Source of the DNA: Glaciihabitans sp. | Lineage (GTDB): Bacteria; Actinomycetota; Actinomycetes; Actinomycetales; Microbacteriaceae | Assembly (NCBI GenBank): GCA_025463785.1 | Contig: JAODBD010000003.1 | Coordinates: forward strand, 461,287-525,286 | Length of the DNA stretch: 64,000 nt | Direction: 5' to 3' | Shown: positions 18,885-25,654 of the stretch, piece after piece | How positions within the stretch are numbered: position 1 is the first letter of the stretch | Layout of the letters: the number at the start of each line of letters is the position of its first letter | The notes under the pieces: generated by a model | What the model saw: the letters and a program-made list of their open reading frames with translations, nothing else | The model's database searches: none | What the model was told of the DNA's origin: nothing | Translations under genes and position numbers: made by a program

Positions 18885-19973
18885 ATGCGATGGGATGCCC
18901 AGGCACTGGATTCGGAGAGCGATCAGGCTCTGCCGGGGCTGGCGCGCCTGAACAACCTCGTGCGAACGGTTCGCACCCCCGAGTTTGCCGGTATCACCTT
19001 CCACGAAGTGCTCGCGAAGTCGGCGCTCAACCATGTTCCGGGCCAGAGTGCGATGCCCTTCGGCTGGACCATAAATCCGTACCGCGGCTGCAGTCATGCC
19101 TGCGTCTACTGTTTCGCCCGCAACACCCATACCTATCTCGACCTCGATGCTGGCAAAGATTTCGATAGTCAGATCATCGTCAAGGTGAATGTGGCCGAGG
19201 TGCTGGGTAGGGAGCTTGCGCGGCCCAGCTGGGGGCGGCATCCCGTGGCTCTTGGTACGAACACCGATCCGTACCAGCGTGCCGAAGGGCGATACCAGTT
19301 GATGCCCGGCATCATCGAGGCGCTCAGTACCAGCGGCACACCGTTCAGCATTCTGACGAAAGGCAGTCTGATCAGGCGCGATCTGCCGCTGCTGGCGAAG
19401 GCGAACGAGCGTGTTGCCGTTGACCTCGCAATGTCGATAGCAGTGTACGACGACGAATTGCAGCAGGCCGTTGAGCCCGGCACCCCGACGACGGCGGCCC
19501 GGCTTGCGACTGTCACGGCGGCGCGCGAGGTCGGCCTTCCGGTGACGGTTTTCCTCATGCCGATCCTGCCGTATCTCACCGACTCCCGCGCACATCTCGA
19601 TGGCGCTCTCGAGCGCGTCGCGGCCGCCGGGGCGACCTCGGTGATGCACACCGCGCTGCACCTGCGACCGGGTACAAAGGAGTGGTTCATGCAGTGGCTG
19701 GCGCGGGAGCATCCCGAGCTGGTTGCCCGGTACGAAGCCATGTACAAGTTCAGCGCATACGCGCCGAAGGAGTACCGCAAGTGGCTCGCAGACAAGTTTC
19801 GGCCGCTGGTGCGCAAGCACGGGCTCAATCGTGGCGAGATGAATCCGTCTACCGGCACGGCGGGGGCAACGGGCACTGTGCGCTCAACCGGCATTGCGCG
19901 CTCAAGTAGCTCTGGGCGCTCGCAGGCGTTGCGGCCCGCGGCAGAGTACGTTCCGGAGCCCACGCTGTTCTGA
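18885..19973 (+). CDS. Rv2578c-family radical SAM protein
   Basis: This 362-residue protein belongs to the radical SAM group related to spore photoproduct lyase-like enzymes and mycobacterial Rv2578c. The 4Fe-4S cluster motif is CSHACVYC (CX3CX2C, about residues 74-81) in NPYRGCSHACVYCFARNTH. The fold continues with VALGTNTDPYQRAEGRY and ILTKGSLIRRDLPLL. The reaction is unknown. A LexA box directly upstream points to a DNA-damage role. The last 45 residues (NPSTGTAGATGTVRST...) are a low-complexity Thr/Gly/Ser tail, coded by short GCGCTCAA-containing repeats, and are unlikely to be part of the fold. Confidence 0.88.
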   Translation: MRWDAQALDSESDQALPGLARLNNLVRTVRTPEFAGITFHEVLAKSALNHVPGQSAMPFGWTINPYRGCSHACVYCFARNTHTYLDLDAGKDFDSQIIVKVNVAEVLGRELARPSWGRHPVALGTNTDPYQRAEGRYQLMPGIIEALSTSGTPFSILTKGSLIRRDLPLLAKANERVAVDLAMSIAVYDDELQQAVEPGTPTTAARLATVTAAREVGLPVTVFLMPILPYLTDSRAHLDGALERVAAAGATSVMHTALHLRPGTKEWFMQWLAREHPELVARYEAMYKFSAYAPKEYRKWLADKFRPLVRKHGLNRGEMNPSTGTAGATGTVRSTGIARSSSSGRSQALRPAAEYVPEPTLF

Positions 19974-20077
19974 TTGTGGTGCGCCCAGAAAAAGGGGTAC
20001 ACGCTTTGTCCCCCGGGTGGCATACTGCGTTAGCGCGTGATTCTAGCGCCAGCCGTCGGCCCGTCGGAGGAGGAGTC

Positions 20078-21292
20078 GTGTCACTTGACCCCTCGCAGCG
20101 TGTCGGGCCGCAGATGCTCAACCGCGCTTTCACGCGACTCGCACACGTGGTCGGCTACATCTGCCTATGCGGCGCGATTCTGGATGTCGTCGGTTACCAG
20201 ACGAGCGCCCCGACCGCGCTGATCTGGCCGGCCGTATTTCCGCTCTCGTTCGCTCTCGCTGCGCTCGTGTTGCTCGACCGGTTTCGCACCACCGGCTATG
20301 CGGTGGCGTTCCTCGTTATTGGTGGGCTCAGCCAGTACTGGTTCGCTGAGACGCTGCTCTCGCATGAGCCGTCGCTTTATTCGAGCACACTGACCATTTC
20401 GCTCGTGAATGTCGCACTGATCATGGTCGGTGGGTCGGGATTCGTGGCGCGCACGGGCATCCTGTGGTCACTTGCCGGTTTTTCTGTAGGGCAGGCGGCT
20501 TCGGTTCTCGCGGCCCTCCAGACCCGGGCGCCCATCGGTCTCGACGAGGTGGCGTTCGAGATCGAGGCGGCTCTCGTGCTGGTTCTCTGGATTGGCTCCC
20601 GATCTCGCGCCCGCCAACGTACGCGGCCACAACTTGATCGTGCCGCCATCGACGAAGAGGTATCTGCGCTGCGCTACCGCATCGAGGGACGGGCAGCGGC
20701 ACTCATGCACGACACCGTGCTCGGGCATCTCGCAGCCATCGTTTCGGCTCCGGAGGCCTCGCTGCGGCCTGCGCTCAAACGGGCAATCGAACGCGACCTT
20801 GAAGTGCTGCTCGGTGAGGGCTGGCTCAGCGACCCGTCGCCTGAGCTGGACGCGCAGGGACGAAGCGACTGGCGCCGCAGTGCGGTGTTCGCGGCAGTGC
20901 AGGAGGCACGCGAGCAGTCGTTGACAGTCGAGGTCACGGGTGACCTCGCTGCCGTCGGTCGGTTGGATGCCGAGCGCGATACGGCCGCGGGCCTCGCCGT
21001 GAAGCAATGCCTCGTGAACGTGCTGAGGCACGCGCAGGTCGAGCATGCCGAGGTCGTGATCATCGGCGCCGAGCAGGAGATCTCGATCATGGTGATCGAT
21101 TCGGGTCGCGGATTCTCCGAAGAACACGTCGGCGTCGACAGGTTGGGTCTGCGCCAGTCGGTGCGCCGCCGCATCGAGTCGGTCGGCGGGGGAGTGAAGC
21201 TTTGGTCAACGCCGGGGCGAGGCACTTCGATCATGCTGCGGTTGCCGGCGAGCTCCGTGTCGACTGAGCCTGCGACGGTGCCCAATGGTTAG
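20078..21292 (+). CDS. Membrane sensor histidine kinase (two-component)
   Basis: From GTG 20078 (preceded by GGAGGAGGAG) the product is 404 residues. The N-terminal 170 residues hold about five or six membrane helices without a large outer domain. A dimerisation segment then carries a candidate phospho-acceptor His in LMHDTVLGHLAAI (around residue 213). The C-terminal ATPase region has VKQCLVNVLRHAQ (N-box), VIDSGRGF (G1) and LGLRQSVRRRIESVGG (G2), as in NarL-partner kinases. It overlaps the next membrane gene by 8 nt and forms an operon with a response regulator. The signal is unknown. Confidence 0.85.
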   Translation: MSLDPSQRVGPQMLNRAFTRLAHVVGYICLCGAILDVVGYQTSAPTALIWPAVFPLSFALAALVLLDRFRTTGYAVAFLVIGGLSQYWFAETLLSHEPSLYSSTLTISLVNVALIMVGGSGFVARTGILWSLAGFSVGQAASVLAALQTRAPIGLDEVAFEIEAALVLVLWIGSRSRARQRTRPQLDRAAIDEEVSALRYRIEGRAAALMHDTVLGHLAAIVSAPEASLRPALKRAIERDLEVLLGEGWLSDPSPELDAQGRSDWRRSAVFAAVQEAREQSLTVEVTGDLAAVGRLDAERDTAAGLAVKQCLVNVLRHAQVEHAEVVIIGAEQEISIMVIDSGRGFSEEHVGVDRLGLRQSVRRRIESVGGGVKLWSTPGRGTSIMLRLPASSVSTEPATVPNG

Positions 21293-22445
21293 CACCAACA
21301 AGTCGTACCAGCAGCTCGACCCCGTCGGCGGCTACAGTACGCGGCCCATCACCCTCGTCTACTGTTTGGCGATTGCGGTTTATGCCGGCGTGCAGTCCTA
21401 TATCGGCCGGGACGCCGTCGAAGTTCCTGTCCTGGAATGGGCCGCGCTCGCAGCCATCCTGCTGGCCATGGCCGGCGTCGCGTTCTGGTCGAGTTCGCTG
21501 CGGGCGCCCTTCCCGCTCGGTGGTTTCATCGTGATCATGGTCCTGTCCATGAGTGGAATGATCCTGGATGCCGCGGCCACCTGGCGAGGTCCGAGCATCC
21601 CGCCCGGCGAATGGGGCCCCACCGTCGTGGGTTTCACGATCCTGCAGCTCGCGCCTTATCGTCCCACGCGGGACATCGTCATATCGACGGTGCTCGGAGC
21701 CCTCGAGGCTGGGTTTATCGCAGTGCTGCACCCGGCGTCGAACCTCCCGGGAGAACCGTGGCTGGTGAACATCGTGACGAGCACGCTCCCGCTCATAGCA
21801 TTCGGGTTTGGCGGTGCGGCCCACGCCGCGTCGCTCGGAAAGGCGCTCGGACGCATGCGGTCTGCGTCGGAGCTCGCGAGCCGTGCCGCGAGTCTCGAAC
21901 TGCGCGACCGCGTGGTTGCGGCCGTTATGCACGACAGGGTCAGCATCCTGAATCACACTGTCGTTCCGTTCTTTACGGATGTGTTGCTGAGTAACCGAGT
22001 GACGCAAGACGTGCGGGAGGGGGCACGCGAGATCTCGTCATCCATTCGGTCGATCATGGTGGCAGAGGCGGATCGTAGTTGGCTCGACACCGTCGTGGAC
22101 CAGATCGGCGGCGCCCAGGACGGCTCGCTGCCGGGGTCTGAGGTCGTTCAGGATGACGATCGCCTTGCGGTCGGGATGAACACCGAGCAGCGCATCGTCA
22201 TTCGCGCGCTGCTTGTCGCGCTGTTCGAGCATCCAGGGTTTGACGCCGATGGTTTCGGCATCATGCTGGAGCGGCATGGCACTCGGTGCCACGTCCTGCT
22301 GACGGCGAAACTCGACCACGATGAGTCGATTCCGCGGTCGGGGCTGGCGGCCTATCTCGCCGTTTTGCGCATCGTGTTCGGCGACCTGCTGGTCACGTTC
22401 CAATCGCCCACGCTCACACTAAGGTTTTCGTATGAGCACAAGTGA
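21285..22445 (+). CDS. Degenerate histidine kinase-like membrane protein
   Basis: This 386-residue protein has the same plan as its upstream neighbour: about six N-terminal helices, then a coiled segment with ELRDRVVAAVMHDRVSILNHTVVPFF, which aligns with a kinase H-box (MHD). In the C-terminal third I cannot find the N, G1 or G2 boxes of a kinase ATPase domain. It therefore probably does not phosphorylate and may be a sensor or modulator for the neighbouring kinase. The start overlaps the kinase stop, and its stop overlaps the regulator start, so the three proteins are made together. Confidence 0.7.
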   Translation: MVSTNKSYQQLDPVGGYSTRPITLVYCLAIAVYAGVQSYIGRDAVEVPVLEWAALAAILLAMAGVAFWSSSLRAPFPLGGFIVIMVLSMSGMILDAAATWRGPSIPPGEWGPTVVGFTILQLAPYRPTRDIVISTVLGALEAGFIAVLHPASNLPGEPWLVNIVTSTLPLIAFGFGGAAHAASLGKALGRMRSASELASRAASLELRDRVVAAVMHDRVSILNHTVVPFFTDVLLSNRVTQDVREGAREISSSIRSIMVAEADRSWLDTVVDQIGGAQDGSLPGSEVVQDDDRLAVGMNTEQRIVIRALLVALFEHPGFDADGFGIMLERHGTRCHVLLTAKLDHDESIPRSGLAAYLAVLRIVFGDLLVTFQSPTLTLRFSYEHK

Positions 22446-23124
22446 CGTCGTCGATTCGGCCCCGACAGCGGGCGCCGCGAAGACTCCCGCTGTGCGTCTC
22501 GCGATCCTCGATGATCATGAGGTTCTGCTCGACAGCCTGAGCAGTTGGATCTCTGCCAACGCCCCCGACTTCGACCTGGTTCTCAGCGCGAGCACCTGGC
22601 TGCAGCTGGTGCACAGCGACAATTTCCCAACCGATCTTGTCTTCATCGACTTCCAACTGAAGGAGCCGGTCTCGATCGAGGCCCGCGTTCGCACCTGCCG
22701 TGCTGCTGGAGCAAAAGTGATTGTCTTATCGAGTCTCGACTCGCAGGAGTCGCGTGACCGCGCGCTGGCCGCCGGCGCTGCCGCTTTTCTGTCGAAGTCG
22801 TTGCCGATGCGCGAGGTAATGGATGCCGCGCGCGGGGTCATGGGTGTGGCTCGCGACGCGAGCGTTCCGGTCGACTGGCGACCGCTGCCCGGCGGTGCCA
22901 TAACGCACTCGCGCCCGAAGCTGAGCGCCGGCGAGATCGACGCACTCAAGCTGTACGTTGCTGGCTACAGCACCGGCGAGGTGGCCGCCCAGCTCAACGT
23001 GCAGTACGAAACCGCGAAGACCTACCTGCGTCGCGTGCGCGAAAAGTACGCGAAAGCCAATCGACCGGCTAGCAAGAAGGCGGATCTTATCCGTCGCGCT
23101 GCCGAGGACGGATATCTGCACTAG
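22432..23124 (+). CDS. NarL/LuxR-type response regulator
   Basis: This is a 230-residue response regulator. The receiver domain has ILDDHEVLLDS (acidic pocket), the phosphorylated Asp in VFIDFQL (residue 73), Ser in VLSS and the Lys in FLSKSLP. A helix-turn-helix of LuxR type follows: LSAGEIDALKLYVAGYSTGEVAAQLNVQYETAKTYLRRVREKYAKANR. The start overlaps the degenerate kinase gene by 14 nt and the stop overlaps tdk by 1 nt. It is the output of the two-sensor operon; its targets are unknown. Confidence 0.9.
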   Translation: MSTSDVVDSAPTAGAAKTPAVRLAILDDHEVLLDSLSSWISANAPDFDLVLSASTWLQLVHSDNFPTDLVFIDFQLKEPVSIEARVRTCRAAGAKVIVLSSLDSQESRDRALAAGAAAFLSKSLPMREVMDAARGVMGVARDASVPVDWRPLPGGAITHSRPKLSAGEIDALKLYVAGYSTGEVAAQLNVQYETAKTYLRRVREKYAKANRPASKKADLIRRAAEDGYLH

Positions 23125-23789
23125 TGTCAAAGCTTTACTTCCGCCACGGCGCAATGAACAGCGGCAAGAGCACAGCGCTGCTCCAGGCGGCGTTCAACTA
23201 TGAGGAGCGCGGGCAGCAGGTGCTGCTCGCCAAGCCGCAGATCGATACCAAGGGCGACGCGCTGATCGTCTCGCGCCTGGGCGTGACGCGACCGGTCGAC
23301 TTCACCGTTGCTCCCGCCGACGACATCTATGTCGCATTCACGATCGAGCGCGAGCGGGTCCGCCGTGAGACCGGACTGGATGTCAGTTGCCTGCTGGTGG
23401 ACGAGGCTCAGTTCCTGACGGAGGGCCAGGTGGACGACCTGCTGCGCATCGCGATTCTGGAGGGCGTGCCGGTGCTGGCCTACGGCATCCGCACCGATTT
23501 TCAGACCGTCGCATTCCCCGGCAGCCGTCGCCTGCTCGAGATCGCCCACTCGCTCGAGGAGTTGAAGACGATCTGCCGTTGCGGCCGCAAGGCCATGTTC
23601 AACGCCCGCAAGGTGGGCGAGCGCTTCGTCTTCGACGGCGACCAGGTCGCAATCGACGAGGGGGATGTCACCTACGAGTCGCTGTGCGGAGCCTGCTATC
23701 TCGAGGAGAGCGGCGGCGTCCTGAACAACGGATGGCGCCCCAAGGTCGACTTCAGCTACACGGGCGGGCCCGACGCGGACTTCACCTAG
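23124..23789 (+). CDS. tdk: Thymidine kinase
   Basis: This is a 221-residue type II thymidine kinase that salvages thymidine to dTMP. The P-loop GAMNSGKSTALLQ lies at residues 9-21, and the catalytic/Walker B region is LLVDEAQFL. Cysteines of the zinc-binding lasso are in CRCGRKA and CGACY, followed by the substrate-binding tail. It starts at GTG 23124, whose first base is the last base of the response-regulator TAG, so a nucleotide salvage enzyme is coupled to a two-component operon. This may be read-through rather than functional coupling. Confidence 0.95.
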   Translation: MSKLYFRHGAMNSGKSTALLQAAFNYEERGQQVLLAKPQIDTKGDALIVSRLGVTRPVDFTVAPADDIYVAFTIERERVRRETGLDVSCLLVDEAQFLTEGQVDDLLRIAILEGVPVLAYGIRTDFQTVAFPGSRRLLEIAHSLEELKTICRCGRKAMFNARKVGERFVFDGDQVAIDEGDVTYESLCGACYLEESGGVLNNGWRPKVDFSYTGGPDADFT

Positions 23790-23887
23790 CTGGTCGGCTC
23801 GCAGCCTTGTCCCTATCGGAGGGCCCTGAGTATCGTGAGAGCCAGCGCGCCGCGTGACGCGCGACCGATTCGCGAAGGGCTTGAACC

Positions 23888-24289
23888 ATGCCAACGATGA
23901 TCTTTGTCAATCTCCCGGTCTCTGATCTCGAGCGCTCGAAGTCGTTCTATTCCGCTCTGGGCTTCGCGATCAATCCGCAGTTCACCGATGAGAACGCGGC
24001 CTGCATCGTCATCAGCGACACGATCTTCGCCATGCTCCTCGTCAAGCCGTTCTTTTCGAACTTCACCACGAAGGAGATCGCCGACACCTCGACGACGGTC
24101 GCAGTCATCAACTCGCTGTCGACAGACAGCCGAGAAGAAGTGGATGCCCTGGCCGACAAGGCGCTCGCCGCGGGTGGCACGCAGACCAATGAGCCGCAGG
24201 ACCTCGGATTCATGTACAACCGCAGCTTTCAGGACCCAGACGGCAACATGTGGGAGACGCTCTGGATGGATCCCGCGCACGTGCAGTAG
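23888..24289 (+). CDS. VOC family (glyoxalase/bleomycin-resistance fold) protein
   Basis: This 133-residue protein begins MIFVNLPVSDLERSKSFYSALGF, the first beta-alpha-beta unit of the vicinal-oxygen-chelate fold, and ends with FQDPDGNMWETLWMDP, the usual metal/substrate strand. The length is that of a single two-module VOC protein, closest to the group of lactoylglutathione lyase-like proteins of unknown function. It lies 98 bp after tdk with its own space for a promoter. Confidence 0.9.
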   Translation: MPTMIFVNLPVSDLERSKSFYSALGFAINPQFTDENAACIVISDTIFAMLLVKPFFSNFTTKEIADTSTTVAVINSLSTDSREEVDALADKALAAGGTQTNEPQDLGFMYNRSFQDPDGNMWETLWMDPAHVQ

Positions 24290-24344
24290 CGCGCGGCGTC
24301 AGCCTGAAGCAGAGACAGCGCTGGTCTCCGTCACCGAGCGAGGT

Positions 24345-24773
24345 CTAGTTTGGCTGCGGTTGGTCGACCCAGGGGTTGATCAGGGTGATGCCCAGGTCGT
24401 CGAAGTCTTTGGTATTTCTGGTTGCAAGAGCGAGGCCGCGGGCTCCGCAGATCGCAGCGATCATGCCGTCTTCTACGCTGAGCGCCTGCCCCGCTGATCT
24501 TCGCGACTCCTGCATCGCAGCGTACGTGTGCGCTGCGCGCTCGTCGTATGGCAGGACCTGGTCTGCGTAGATGGCCAGTGTTCGTGCGACCGCCGCCATC
24601 AGCGCGTCGCGCCGCCGCCCGGGCGGTAACGCGCGAACACCGGCCAGGATTTCGCCGACACTGATGGACGTTAGCGCGACGTCATCCGCGACCCCGTCGA
24701 GCCACGCAAGGACCGTGGAATCCGGACGGGTTCGCAACGGCTCTGAGAGCACATTGGTATCGAGAACGATCAT
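24345..24773 (-). CDS. FitB/VapC-type PIN-domain toxin
   Basis: This 142-residue PIN-domain ribonuclease begins with MIVLDTNVLSEPLR, which carries the first catalytic Asp. A conserved Glu follows in SVGEILAGVRALPPGRRR, then Asp in LSVEDGMIAAI and Asp in NTKDFDDLG. These residues bind Mg2+ or Mn2+ in the family, so the nuclease looks intact. The LPPGRRR block is typical of FitB. It overlaps the upstream antitoxin fragment by 4 nt (ATGA). Because the antitoxin has lost its DNA-binding part, autoregulation is probably lost. Confidence 0.88.
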   Translation of the reverse strand: MIVLDTNVLSEPLRTRPDSTVLAWLDGVADDVALTSISVGEILAGVRALPPGRRRDALMAAVARTLAIYADQVLPYDERAAHTYAAMQESRRSAGQALSVEDGMIAAICGARGLALATRNTKDFDDLGITLINPWVDQPQPN

Positions 24774-24919
24774 GAGAGATCGAGGTCGCGTGCCCGTGAA
24801 CGGGGCGGCAGCTCGATGTCATCGCCACGGAATTTCGACATAGCCGCGACCCAGGCGTGCGCGAAGTCGCCGCCGGTCACAGCGGCGCTCAGGATCGCGC
24901 GAGCCTCAGCCTCCAGCAT
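24770..24919 (-). pseudogene. FitA/VapB-type antitoxin lacking its N-terminal DNA-binding domain
   Basis: The frame gives 49 residues from ATG 24919: MLEAEARAILSAAV, then a linker and a C-terminal tail ending ELPPRSRARDLDLS. FitA-like antitoxins normally carry about 25-30 more residues, a ribbon-helix-helix, just before the RSMEAEARAIL-like segment. Here an in-frame TAG stands five codons upstream of the ATG, and the kdpE stop lies only 30 bp away. The toxin-binding half remains and still overlaps the toxin start, so it may still neutralise. It is either a truncated but functional gene or decay. Confidence 0.7.
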
Positions 24920-24948
24920 AAAGTGCTGTCGGTGCTAGCACTCGTTGG

Positions 24949-25647
24949 CTAGTCGGCCGGGTCGTCGGGAACGAACCGGTACCCCATCCCGAGCACGGTG
25001 ACGAGGTATCGCGGTTCGGAGGGAACGGGCTCGAGCTTCTTTCGGAGTTGGGCGAAGTAGAGGCGCAGGTATCCGGTGTCTCGCGTGTGGTGCGGTCCCC
25101 AAATCTGGGTGAGCAGCGATTCCCTGGTGACGAGCTTGCGCGGGTTGTGCACGAGAAGGTCCAGGATGCGCCATTCGGTTGGGGTGAGCCGGACCGGCAC
25201 GGATGCAGGGCCGTTGCGACGAAGAACCTGCTTCGCCGAGAAATCGACGCTGATCGCGCCGAACGAGACGATCGGTTCGTCGTCCGCTGAGACGACCCGG
25301 CGGGTGAGCGCCCGGATGCGAGCCAGCAGTTCGTCGATCGCGAATGGTTTGGTGACGTAGTCGTCGGCGCCGGCGTCCAAAGCGTCAACCTTGTCGGCGG
25401 CGTCCGTCCTCCCGGACACGACCAGAATGGGCACCTGCGTCCAGCCGCGGAGTCCCTGGATCACCTCGATTCCATCGAGCTTCGGCATCCCGAGGTCGAG
25501 CATCACGAGATCCGGATGATGGATCATGGCCTCATCGAGGGCCTCGGCTCCGTTGTCGGCCGTGACGATCTCGTAGCCGCGGGCGCGCAGGGTCACTTTT
25601 AGGGCGCGAAGGATCTGCGGGTCGTCATCCGCGATGAGAATTCTCAT
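24949..25647 (-). CDS. kdpE: KdpE response regulator
   Basis: This is a 232-residue OmpR-type regulator, start ATG 25647. The receiver domain begins MRILIADDDPQILRALK, with the phospho-Asp in LVMLDLGMPKLDG (about residue 51), Thr/Ser in LVVSGR and Lys in YVTKPFAIDELLAR. The winged-helix domain ends with RPxYLVTVLGMGYRFV. With KdpD it activates kdpFABC when potassium is limiting. The start is 7 nt after the kdpD stop. The GTRD-type loop RDTGYLRLYFAQLRKKLE is typical of KdpE. Confidence 0.95.
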   Translation of the reverse strand: MRILIADDDPQILRALKVTLRARGYEIVTADNGAEALDEAMIHHPDLVMLDLGMPKLDGIEVIQGLRGWTQVPILVVSGRTDAADKVDALDAGADDYVTKPFAIDELLARIRALTRRVVSADDEPIVSFGAISVDFSAKQVLRRNGPASVPVRLTPTEWRILDLLVHNPRKLVTRESLLTQIWGPHHTRDTGYLRLYFAQLRKKLEPVPSEPRYLVTVLGMGYRFVPDDPAD

Positions 25648-25654
25648 GACCGAC

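Noticed and set aside
18006..19820. 604-codon minus-strand frame opposite mqo and the radical SAM gene
   Set aside because: It spans two well-supported plus-strand genes and resembles no protein; it is an artefact of high GC content.
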